From NCBI GenBank assembly GCA_014898415.1, contig RCTD01000011.1, forward strand, positions 1,364,001 to 1,428,000: a stretch of DNA of 64,000 nt. Direction: 5' to 3'. The stretch is from Stromatinia cepivora (taxonomy: Eukaryota; Ascomycota; Leotiomycetes; Helotiales; Sclerotiniaceae). Shown in pieces: positions 47,115 to 57,952 of this stretch (positions are counted from its first letter, which is position 1; each line of letters begins with the position of its first letter). Under the pieces are notes generated by a model that was not told the origin of the DNA, ran no database searches, and saw nothing but the letters and a program-made list of their open reading frames with translations. The position numbers and the translations under genes were made by a program.

Positions 47115-48980
47115 CTAATGTGCAAACCTAAAATCCAACCTCGAACTCCCAGTCACCGTCGTATTCCTCTTATAATCCTGCTGTTGCTCAGCCGTCATAG
47201 CATTCCAGACCTTGTCTCTCTGCTTATTCCTCATCACATAATACACTTTCGTAAGTAGAAACACCACAATAGCTGCAATATTAATAATAATCAATTGCGT
47301 GTTTCCCCGATGGTATAGCGGTTTATCATCTGTTCTATAGATGAAGTTTCCACATATATTTCCAAGTTGTACCGCCATATTGTAGAGAGCAGAAGAGACC
47401 GAACGAGTGCCAACGTTGTTGGAGTTTTTGGATGTCCATGCTACGAGAATGGCGTGGCAGTAAGGATAGGAGAGGAGCACGGTGACCAGCGCATATGTAT
47501 TCCAAGCTTGTACTCCTGAACCAGGCCAGAAGCGAAGTGCGATGATACAAGGGAGGGTCCAGAGTGGCTGTATCATGGAGACCAAAGTTCTTTCATTGGT
47601 GCGTTCGGATAGTTGGGTGAGGAGAAGTAGCGTAATGATGTGAAAGACTGAATAAGGAATTGTCAATAAGCTGGTGTTGAACGTGCTGAATCCCAGATTC
47701 CTCAAGGTGAGGGAAATGTATGAAGCAGGTGGTGATTGAGGAATGTATGCGATTAGTCCAATAGCGTATAACGGCCAAAGATCGTAATCCTTCGCTGCGT
47801 TCCAAAGTCTCTTTGGTGTAATAGCTTGTCGGTTGTGCATATCGCCTTTTGAGGGGTCATCTCGGAGAACTCGGTTGACGACGATTGATATTTCACGATC
47901 AGTAAACCAGCCTTTGGGTCGAAACCATGTTTTCGTCTGCACTGCCGATGCTGGCATCATAAAGAATGAAGAAAGGCCAACCAGCAAAGTAATCAAGCCC
48001 TCAATCAGGAAAAGCCAACGCCATCCTGCCCATCCCGATACACCTCTCATGTGAAGTAAAGCATAGGCAAGAATCGATGTAATGATAGTGGTCCCGGAAA
48101 GTGTAGTCCAGAAGAAGCTGAGTCGAACAGGAAGTTCTTTGGATGTATAAAAGTATGATAACCACAATACGATATCTGGGATGAACCCGCCCTGATAACT
48201 GGTGAGTATTAATGTACCAGGCTCGGAATTTACGCGATAGAACCTACCTCAAGAAGACCCAGCATACTTCGTGTAGCATAGAATCCAGATTTGCCCTGGA
48301 TCGCACATTGAGACATCGCAACTATCGACCAGAGAGATATTTGCATTGGAATCCATCTATCAGGTCCAATCTTTTTTGAAATCAATTGTGAAGGTAACTC
48401 GGCCAGTAAGAACGAGAAGAGAAAGATGTTATTGCCAAAATTGTATTCTATCAAATATTAGCCCTGGGTACTTTTCCACAGAGGAAAGTTTTTGTCAATG
48501 TACCATTTGTAGTCAAATTTAGGTCATTCAACAGATTATCTGCAACAGCCTGTACTAAGTTTCCACGGTCGACTTGTAAACCAAAAAACATGACGCACTG
48601 GATTGATGTCAACAATGGTCTCACAGATTTCGGAAACTCAAACCTACAGCCCAGAGACAAACTCGCCAGTCCAACCTTCGAACTAACCGCCGCTCTTCCT
48701 CCTCGGTCCAAGAGAAGCTCGGATCAAAAACATGTCGGCATTCGTACTGTGATTTTTCATAGATTCTAGTCCACTGCTCTGCTACATCCGGGTCTAGGAA
48801 AGGGTTTTTGGCAAAGGCTAATCCATCTTCATCCGAGTCAGAGATAGTAGAAGCGAATGTTGCATTTTTTGCTGGAAGTGGGTCCCCAAAAGTCGTTACT
48901 TCCTCATACTGAAGCGTTTCGTCTGGTTTTTGGGAGGTATTGCTCTTAGGTTCCGACTTGTCTGGGACATTCTTGGACAT
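47115..48980 (-). CDS. Dal5-family (anion:cation symporter) MFS transporter
   Basis: Exons 48980-48648, 48597-48504, 48447-48248 and 48191-47115 give 567 aa with consistent phases. The cytosolic N-terminus (about 100 residues, acidic) is followed by RRLDWRVCLWACVMFFGLQVDRGNL, whose spacing is typical of the allantoate permease/Dal5 group. Then come GGFIPDIVLWLSYFYTS, LRNLGFSTFNTSLLTIP and WTSKNSNNVGTRSV, all characteristic positions of this group. About twelve hydrophobic segments can be counted, and the C-terminal tail is basic. The group imports anionic nutrients such as allantoate, nicotinate, biotin, dipeptides or sulfonates. A TauD-family dioxygenase lies 1.4 kb upstream on the same strand, which makes a sulfonate-type substrate a reasonable but unproven idea. 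Confidence 0.9.
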
Positions 48981-50369
48981 CTTGGATCGCAAGTGATTTT
49001 GAGCTTGCTCTCTCGTGTGGTTTGTATTGAGAAGTAGAAACCTGGATATTTAAATAATGTGGTGACCTGGGCATGGCTCATTTGCGATATCATCTACATT
49101 ATGATTGGCGTGAAAGGCGGAGGGGGTAGGGTAGTGTAGTATGCGGGACTGGTAGACATTTATTGGGAGAGATCCACAGGAATCACACAATAGAGATATT
49201 CCTGAGTGTAATCGCAGCTAAATCCTCGTGGCGAAAACAATAATAACAGTATTATCCATAGTCTTGGGTTGAGACTTACCTCCCAGGCCGCTGGAATATT
49301 TCCCCCAAGAAGAGAAAATTGATAAACCCACAAGGTTTCCATATCTTTGACATCAGATAAGCTCATGGCGTGCTTTTACATGGCGCATAAATCAAGCCCA
49401 TACAATCAAATCATTTTCAATGTAAAGGCATGTTGCGTAGACGTCGAATAATTATCCGCCGCCACAAGAGGCCAGATGCAGGAGTGTGCTCCATAGCTGT
49501 CATAAAGCCCTCGGGAAAGGGATTTCATAATCACTAAATCAATGAGAGAATCTCTAGCGCACTTGTCGCCATCAACAATTATCCCATATTTTTACCCGTT
49601 TATCGGCCAAAGTAATTCAAGGTTCCGGCATTGGCCACAAGCACGAAACTGTTATTAGTGCCTACTTAAGGTACATACGTGATAGTCCGCCTGTATCAGA
49701 AGCTGCAAAGTTGGAGAATCAATGTAAAAGACAGTGGTCGGGTGTGTGTATGGCATGCAATGCCTGTAGAAACATATGTTGTCATCTATCCCCTGACTCT
49801 CGCAATCACTCAAGCGATCGATTCAATTTTCGGAAAATCCAAGAAAAAAAACAGTGGTGAATGCATGAAAGTTCTGCCGTGATATGAACTAATGTGCTAC
49901 CAATGCTTGGCTTTCGCTGCCCTCTGCCAACAGCCATTTTCACCGGTTGTGAATCTTCTGTAAGTGTTCCAATTCAGGCTCTGTTGTTTGCGGTAAAGTT
50001 TTGAAGGGTGGATGTGCACGTGGTGGAGAAATATCTTACCTAAAAATCACGTGAATGAAAACGCTGTGGGTCAATGTCCGCCGCGCCATTGATTCTTTTC
50101 TTCTTTTGATACCAGTTTAATCAATCATTTTGCCTATTGTTCTGAAGTTTCAATTATGGCATCTGTCTCGAGCTATGAGTTCGATTCTTATATGCTTCTA
50201 CGGGTTCTGGCGACTAGACGGCAAATGACTCATTCACCGATATTTATGCACACCAAGACGCAACCACAAATTAAACGGGCAACATGCATTCCGTCAAATT
50301 TCAAGTCAAGTTAAATTGTATCAATCATTTTATTTCAATTCTCAATGTGGTATCCTGCAACTATTTACA
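48981..50369. other. Intergenic between transporter and dioxygenase
   Basis: Transporter promoter on the left side and the 3' flank of the dioxygenase gene on the right. A frame at 49160-49366 (minus) and one at 49679-49882 (plus) have no support. Confidence 0.5.
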
Positions 50370-51584
50370 TTAAATGCCCAAGGCATCACGTCTGCACTTG
50401 CTTTCGGGGTCGAAGAAAGGCTTTTCCCCAACGCTTACAGCTCTGACACCATATCTTTCACCCTGTCCTTCAAGATCATCCGTAGCTGTATGGAAAGTTG
50501 AACGATTGTCCCAGATAGCTGTTTTATCAGTGTTAGCTCAAATAACCTACTAATTGCTGCAAAAACTCACCAAGATCATTCTGGTTCTTCCACTTAAACC
50601 GCACCTGCAAATCATGATTGTCCACCAACAACCGCTTAAACCATTCCAACAATGCTTTACTTTCCCATTGAGTAACGTCATTGATGTGGCTAACATGACC
50701 TCCAACTGGGAAAACTGATTTCCATCCAGTAACTGGGTTAGTTCTCACTACTGGATGCACGGCTTTCAACTCCTTTCCCACATTTTCTGGCGCTCCTCTT
50801 GGCTTATCATACAATTCGAATCCACCTCTCGCAGCAGCTTCAATGAAACCAGGCTGTTGGAATGTCACTGTTAGAGTTTCGAGGAACTTCTGATAAGGTT
50901 CTGAGATACAATCATAAATCTCATACCCACTTGCCCACAATGTGTCGCCTCCTGTTTTTGGGAGTATCTCTAGCTTCAAACTGGAATAGTCCGCTGGCTT
51001 TGGTTCAAAAGAAATATCTGCGTGCCATTTGGACGAATTCGGAAGGCCGTTGGCTCGGTCAAATTTCGTGTTGCTGTAGAGTTTCTTGTTGAGAACCGAG
51101 TCGATAGTACTAATTTCTGGATCCGTCACACGATACCCCTCTCTTTCAGGGTTGAGCAATGGATGAATGTGAAGACCTGATGTAGATGGTTTTCCTGAAA
51201 GGAGGCCGATGCGCTGGACGAGTTCTTTTTGTAAATCAGGAGTGAGATTGTCTTGTGCACGGAAAAATACCACACCACGCTGAGATACTAAGCTTTTGTC
51301 AGCCATAGACTCGCTATACAACTAGCTCTTGTTGAAAACTCACTAGTAAGAGCAAGCTCACGCAGGAGCTCGTCCGCATTTGGAGCTTGTAACCAGTCTA
51401 CCAAATTGACATTTGGAAACTCGCGGCCAATAACAGGAGTAACATCAAAAGACTCAAACTGATCTAGGGCGCCGGTGCTTTTTAACCATTTTTCTTGAGG
51501 AGTGACATTTGCCTTGACGTTGTCGTCGCCTTCGGTGGGGATGAGGACTGCTGCTGTTTGGGCTTCTGTTGCGGAAGGAGCCAT
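50370..51584 (-). CDS. TauD/TfdA-family Fe(II)/2-oxoglutarate dioxygenase
   Basis: Exons 51584-51344, 51287-50571 and 50518-50370 give 368 aa. The first acceptor was placed at 51288 because it restores LTISQRGVVFFRAQD in phase; nearer AG sites do not. The metal triad is visible as His169-x-Asp171 (KWHADISF) and His329 (STFHTA). The 2-oxoglutarate-binding arginine is Arg341 or Arg345 (ERYGVRAVS). Other family marks are SGLHIHPL, DTLWASGYEIYD and AVHPVVRTNPVTGWKSVF. Fungal members include sulfonate dioxygenases (yeast Jlp1), which release sulfite from sulfonates. A different substrate is possible. With the Dal5-like transporter next door, uptake followed by oxidative release of sulfur is plausible. 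Confidence 0.9.
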
Positions 51585-53049
51585 GATGTATTGCTTGTAG
51601 ACTTTGTATCGTTTTTTGATTCTTGATGAAGATTGTGCAGTATTAAAGTCGAGGTCCTTAAGCACAGGGAACTGGAGATCATGATGTTTTTACAGAGGGA
51701 TTCGTTCAGTCTATGTATTCGTCTTTTAGATCTGCGGGGTCATTATCAATTTTGACTGCTATCTTGCGATAATCTCATTTCTTTACTACCGGCAAGGACG
51801 GCATATATGGCGAGAGAAAGGTGATGCATGACGGGATATAACAGTCGTATGTCAATAATCTGATCTGAAGCCTAAATAGGGAGTGCGATGCAAGAGTGCG
51901 GGCGAACCCCCATACTTGGATTGTTTGTAACGAATTGGAAAGGTCAAATGATATCATGCAAAGAGTGGGTGCCAGATAAGAATGCGGGGGAAATGCTACT
52001 AATTATTTTAGAGGAATTCTGTAATGTATTGCTGCTGGTTCTATTCTGTGATGACAGGTCTAAATCGCGTCATACTCAGAAACAATTTGATTGGATGCTT
52101 TGCATTAAGATGTTGAGGATCATCACCCTTCAACCGATCAGGCAAAGCAGAATAATTATTGATCCAGGTACAACTTTACATTGGCATTTTTTGGGTACTA
52201 TTCCGTTTCAGATTTATGAATCAGTAAATTGGCCTAGTTTGAAACTTTTTTGTACCCGCAATTGCTCCAAAATTCTTATTTGTTCCAAAGAATTCTCCAA
52301 TAAAACTATAGAACCATATCCAAACAAAACAAAATATACTCTCATAACTGCACAAATTTTAGAAGTGTATTGCCAGTGATTTCATACTCGACCAATCGTA
52401 ACAATATACAACCTTCGTGCTGCCACCAACAACTATCCAGATGATAACCAGGGAGCTACCATTGGTCTCGCATTATTGACATCAATACTATAAAATACAT
52501 ATCTTCCGGACCGATCGATAGACAAAAATACTAATTCCGCTATATATGTAGTTCCCATTTTCGCTTACGTACAGGGGTCGGAAATTTAGGATCTACTGCC
52601 TAGTTCTAGGCTTCATATTTTCTAGAAATACAAAATGGTTTATTGTCTAGGCGTTACGGTAGTCACAGGCACGGGGAGAGGGGGGTCAATGAGCCAAAGT
52701 CTTAATGGCAGAGATCTGAATAATTCAATTGAATCAAGTTGGAAGCGACAAACTGACTTCAAGATAAGATGTATCTAATTCCGATTGTAACTCGTTAATC
52801 TATAGTGATTCGCGTATGCGAGCACGCATCAAATCCTAAACTCCTGTTCTCCTGCCTACTAATCCATTTTTTGGGGGATATCTAAACGCCGTTCCAGTTG
52901 TATCAAACCAATAAACCAAGCCATGTAGTGCCATCATTCCCACCCCATTTTATACAAAGGTCATTATGCCGCCTAGTAAGAGGAGATTCGTTGTGTCCTT
53001 ACAACTAAGCGGCGAATTCGGCCATTCATGAGTCCATCTACCCATGAAC
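51585..53049. other. Intergenic, no supported gene
   Basis: Dioxygenase promoter region, then sequence with a 163-codon frame at 51888-52379 that has no motif, then the 3' flank of the MDM31 gene. Confidence 0.5.
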
Positions 53050-55267
53050 TTAAGCAACATTTCCCGCCATACCCATAAATATTGCCTGGATTGCCATGGA
53101 AATCGACCAGAACCCCACCTTTTTCAACCGACGCATACGTGCCTGACTATCTACCACATCTTTCGCAAATGCTTCATATGTCTCTGCGGACATATCATCC
53201 ATTAGTCCGCTATCGAAAATGGTCCAGCTACCATCGAAATCGCTAGCACGTTTCACAATTCGACAATTTATGGGAATGAAGGTCTTCTTCGCATTGATAT
53301 AGGCGACAATGGGGCGAATAAGGGCTTGGTTAACGTAGGAGAGGTCACGGGTGAAGAGGGGCACGGCTGCCTTCACGTCATTGAGATGGATGCGAAGATC
53401 CATGACAATGTAGCGTTTGTCGTCGTCATGAGAGGATTTCTCTGCCAAAGCGTCGCGCTCAGCAGGTGTGCCCCGTTCCTCGGTTCGTGTATTATTCTCC
53501 AGGATATGAAAATATCGATTGGAAGTTACAGCTTCTTCCATGCGGTCGTAAAAGTCGGACATCACCTTGGCGATGCTCTCATCCGCTTCAGTTGGAAGCA
53601 TGACGTCGGCAACAATGTCAACATTTCCTTCGTGAATCCAACCAAACGGCCCTTCCACGCCTCGATTTAAATGGTCAATTTTGAGGCCGTCTATGCGGAG
53701 GCGACTTTGCTTTTTCCAAGGGTTCGACCCGTCATTTCCGGAAGATTCGAGAGCGTGCGAGCCAGCAAATCCGTGAATTTGTCGAGGGTGAATGGTGAAA
53801 AGAGATCCATCAAAAGCTCCAGACATATTGCTTGCCGATAGAAAATCATAAAATAACCATTGTTTCCGCAGCTGAGGAAGGTCGCACGAGAAAATGCTCA
53901 CAGAGAAGGGTCGGAAGCCGTTGGGCTGATGTATGGTGACCAAGAGATCCTCCAACTTGAAAGAGTCGATCTCAAAATCACCAGGATTATGCTCGTGCCG
54001 AAATGACTTTGGATCAACGTACTCGTCGCCCCAATGTACCGAAGTTCTATCAATTACACCTCGAACACCCTTGATCTCTACATCCCTGAGAAGGCCCTTA
54101 CCATTCCACCATTTGACAAATGATAAAGTGACGTTAACTGTATCAAGAGTGACGTCAAATTGGGTGTAGTTTGTGTCCTCCTCTTCCTCTTTCTTGCCCT
54201 CTACCTCTACCTGCCGTTGAGAGGCCGCTGCTGCTGCTGCATTCAAAGATGACCCCTTGCTAAATTTGGTTTTCCCTTGTCCTGGTCTCCTTGAGACAAA
54301 CACATTCCGGAATGTAATCACTCCATCTTTCCATCGTGGCACGATAGCAGATTCGAAAACGACCTTAATGCCTGCCGAATGTGTGAGGTAATCACCAACC
54401 CACCTTGCCAATGTTTCTAGTGTACAGTTAGTTACCGCGGAGAATCTCATGTGCTCTATAGTTCTTACCTTGAGCGACAACAGTATTTATAGATAGGATG
54501 ATAAGAGAGAAGAAAGTTGTAGTCCCAATGAAAATCCAGGCAATATTCCCCAGGACAAACCATGAAACAAAAGCACTCCAATCATCTACATTCCACGGTC
54601 GTCCACCTCTAATTGTAAACCACTTGAATCGAACCTTCAGCCGAGACCAAAATCCTGTTGCTGCAGCAAGCAGTTCTTCTCTCGTCGGCCGATGCGGCAT
54701 CTTTGGCATGTGAGGAAGATTGTACTTGCTCGTGGCAGAGTGTGAGATATTGGCATCCGTGACCGTTTCCTTCGATGGCGGGGCAGTTTGTGAGGGTTTG
54801 TGGGTCTCTTGAGGCGTCCCACGGCCATTTGGTAAATTTGATGCAGAACTTTTATTTCTTCTCGCATAACCCCTCTCCCTCCGCCGAGTATTTGAATGGA
54901 TTTCACGTCGCCATGTGTGTTGAAAATACGATGTCAAGGGTTGTCGGCGTGATGATGATGATGTCGAGTATAAAGTCTTCTCCACTGTAGTTGTACATGA
55001 TGCTATCGACGGTGCTGCAGAGGTACCTGAGCTCAAGTCAAGGAAGAAGACCCCGCCATAAGCAAAACTCTTTCGAACTTGAGACTTTGGAGGTGAACCA
55101 TAGAAAGTTCGAATTTTGGACTGTGAAAAAGCACGACGAGCAGTATTTGAAAAAATCAAATTAGATATGAAAGGTCGTATAGGTTCTTTGCATGTCTTTG
55201 TTGCAGCGAATGAAATTGCATGATCCCAAAATTGGGACCATAAACCAGGTTTTATGTTCATCGACAT
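53050..55267 (-). CDS. MDM31: Mitochondrial inner-membrane protein Mdm31/Mdm32 family
   Basis: Exons 55267-54469 and 54416-53050 give 721 aa. The family acts in mitochondrial shape, inheritance and cardiolipin balance from the inner membrane. The N-terminus is rich in Ser/Thr/Arg and suits a mitochondrial presequence plus linker. The conserved block starts at FTIRGGRPWNVDDWSAF, followed by a membrane segment (LGNIAWIFIGTTTFF) and ETLARWVGDYLT right after the intron. Then come IVPRWKDGVITFRNV, VEIKGVRGVIDRTSVHW, HEHNPGDFEIDSF and DLRIHLNDVKAAVPLFT. The C-terminal hydrophobic segment ends MAIQAIFMGMAGNVA. The start at 55267 (MSMNIKPG) is a choice; a frame open to 55360 and the ATG two codons downstream are alternatives. 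Yeast Mdm31 is shorter (about 580 residues), mainly at the N-terminus. Confidence 0.9.
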
Positions 55268-55616
55268 AACCTCCAGTTCATCCTGAAAGATTGAAAGACT
55301 GTTGAAGTCGTTATTCTGCTTCAATATCTTTGGAATGAAAATAAAAATGAAGGTATGCAAGAGAATGAATGACGATGGGCTTTTTCCGGATGCGCATTTT
55401 TGGAATTTTTGGCACTAATGAAGACACTAGTGATCTTATCAGTAAATTCTATCGCATCCATTTCCCCACCAAACATTTTTTTTTCCAATTTGATCGGCCG
55501 ACTAGGAACATTAAAATCGAACTTCAAAAAACAGACCCTCAAATTTTCAACTACACAATAAATATATTTTTGAGGATATTATTGAGTTCTACCATATACA
55601 ATTTGACAATAGAAAA
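55268..55616. promoter_or_regulatory. Shared divergent promoter region of MDM31 and PNO1
   Basis: Only 349 bp separate the two divergent start codons, so both promoters lie here, including the leaders. I can name no transcription-factor site with confidence. Confidence 0.6.
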
Positions 55617-56510
55617 TGCCTGCACCAACAGCTTTATTGAGGAAACCAGAAGAGCTTGCTGAAGCTACCAGTGCACCATTGCCAAATCAAAGTAATTAAA
55701 TTCATGACCTTGTCGCTGCAATCATGGGAATAGTAGCTAATATCAATTCAGACCAAGATGATGAGTTTCTATTAGATGCACCAGAAGTTACCTCGGCGGA
55801 ATTGGATACCATCTTGCCTCCAGCCGCCGACGATAGCGAGATGCACATTGATGAAGAAGGACGACCTCGATTTGCACCAGCCAAGAATATTGTACGACTC
55901 ACAATCTATACTACTCCCAGAAGATTCGCATGCGATTCTAACAAAACAATAGGACCCAGCGACTCGAGTAGAAACCCGCAAAGTTCCCATTCCTCCACAC
56001 CGCATGACCCCCCTCAAAGCCTCCTGGCCCAAGATCTACCCTCCTCTCGTCGAACATCTCAAACTTCAAGTCCGCATGAACATCAAAAACAAAGCTGTCG
56101 AACTCCGTACCTCTAAACACACTACCGATACCGGATCCTTGCAAAAGGGTGAAGATTTCGTAAAGGCCTTTTCGCTAGGTTTCGACGTCGATGACGCTAT
56201 TGCATTATTGCGACTTGACGACCTTTACATCCAGACTTTTGAGATTAAGGATGTAAAGACTTTACAAGGCGAGCACTTGGGAAGAGCCATTGGCCGTATC
56301 GCAGGCAAGGACGGAAAGACTAAATTTGCAATTGAGAATGCGAGTCGGACAAGAGTGGTTCTTGCAGATAGCAAAATCCATATTTTGGGAGGCTTCAAGA
56401 ATATTCATATTGCGAGAGAGGCAATTGTCAGTCTGATTTTGGGAAGTCCACCTGGAAAAGTTTATGGCAATTTGAGAACCGTGGCGAGTAGAATGAAGGA
56501 GAGATTTTAA
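55617..56510 (+). CDS. PNO1: Pno1 (Dim2), KH-domain ribosome assembly factor
   Basis: Exons 55617-55692, 55752-55891 and 55953-56510 give 257 aa. Pno1 binds the 3' end of pre-18S rRNA with the nuclease Nob1 and is needed for 40S subunit maturation in nucleolus and cytoplasm. Seen in order: MPAPTALLRKPEE start, acidic DDEFLLDAPEV, then PIPPHRMTPLKASWPKIYPPL with the last intron just before DPATR, and NKAVELRTSKHT. Next come DFVKAFSLGFDVDDAIALLR and the KH domain with GRIAGKDGKTK, ASRTRVVLADSKIHILG and the C-terminal GSPPGKVYGNLRTVASRMKERF region. The length matches the family. It shares a 349-bp divergent promoter with MDM31. Confidence 0.95.
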
Positions 56511-57952
56511 AGGCTGGACTGCAAGATCTAGACTTACGACATGGGAATGCATTTGCTAGGCGTTGTGGTGGTGTTTGGGGGAGGGGATATAATGGGAAAA
56601 GCATCGTTTTGGCATCAACAAATGCACCATATGTTATCATTTGAGGTCATGTGGATCAAGAGAGATTCTTCAGTATTCACGAAATATCAGAGCTTAATTG
56701 GAACATTTTGTCCATAGGAAATACATGTGTACAACCACAAATAAGCGAGCGTCGTTTTTTCTTACTGTCCCACTGTCCCATATATTTTGAAGATCTAAGA
56801 GTAATTTTTTAAGTAGAGGAGCAATATTCATACCAGAATCCTTCCAATATCCCATACCAATTCAAATATTGTAAGTGTCTAAACCTTTGGCCTTCAAAAA
56901 CGTTGGGGGATTCAAAACTAACCCCCCTTGAAAGTCTCCATGTTTGACACCAGTGATCTTAATCCCAATACAGATACTTCCATTAATGACTTTAGTATAC
57001 CTAAGTATCATCCGCAAACTTTGCAGTTAATCGTGTGACTAAATCGATTTTTTGCTTCTTATCGTTGCATGATCCATATGGAGGGGCCACTCGACTATGT
57101 TCTGATCTTCAGTAGGTAACTCTACTAGGTAGGTTTAGAACATTTCTGAACAAGTGAACATCTGCATGGCTCTGCCATGTTTTTGTGGACCATATTCGAT
57201 TTAATCCTATTCTATATGCAGGATCCCATGCAGGGATTCCTGAGTATTACATCAAACATCATATAATGCAGAGTAAGATGAGTTGGTACCTGTATATTGA
57301 ACCCTGTATTCTTAAAGTTCGAGGAAAGTTTACAAATCATTTGATAACCAATTCTTAAATACTATGTAGTTGACGGTTCGATTGAGTTTATGTTTTAGAG
57401 ATACCAGAGTAAAGCAATAAAGAAGGAAAGAAAGCAACAAACGGTACCTATCTATACCTAATACAGTACTCCCTTCAGTTGACGATATGGCTAGATAACC
57501 TTGGGTGAAGTAAATCATCAACAACCACTCGAACTTTTATTTGTCTCGTCACTCGTGCTGCATAAAGAAGTATAATTGATCATCAGATTTCCAAACATAT
57601 ATTTTAAAAGGAGGTTTCGAGTCCGCCCATCTGTACCGCTTCCGAAAAGCCCGCTGCCCGGACCAGAAAAAAACATGCCCCTGTTGAAGCGTCTCCTTGT
57701 CATCTATTTTGTCTCTGTATCATGAATCTTTGCCATACCTTATCTATCGTGCACCAATATCGACTTATTACGCAGCAGCCAATGACTAAAGTTTTATAAT
57801 AAGGCTCTCCGACCCTCTCCAAGGACGCTTATTTATCAACAAATAAGCTTCCATTCGCCACCACGACGCGGCGCCGTGACTTGTAGAGTTTGGATGTCCC
57901 AACTCAGGGCCTCTTGTATACACAGCAGACGGAGTGGCGAAAGGTGACTGGT
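56511..57952. other. Intergenic, no supported gene
   Basis: The 3' flank of PNO1 and the upstream region of the kinase gene. Small frames at 57330-57703 and 57904-58098 (minus) lack support. A B-box-like gtttcgagtcc near 57615 does not fold into a tRNA. Confidence 0.5.

Noticed and set aside
51888..52379. 163-codon plus-strand frame
   Set aside because: Composition and lack of motifs look like chance in AT-rich intergenic DNA.
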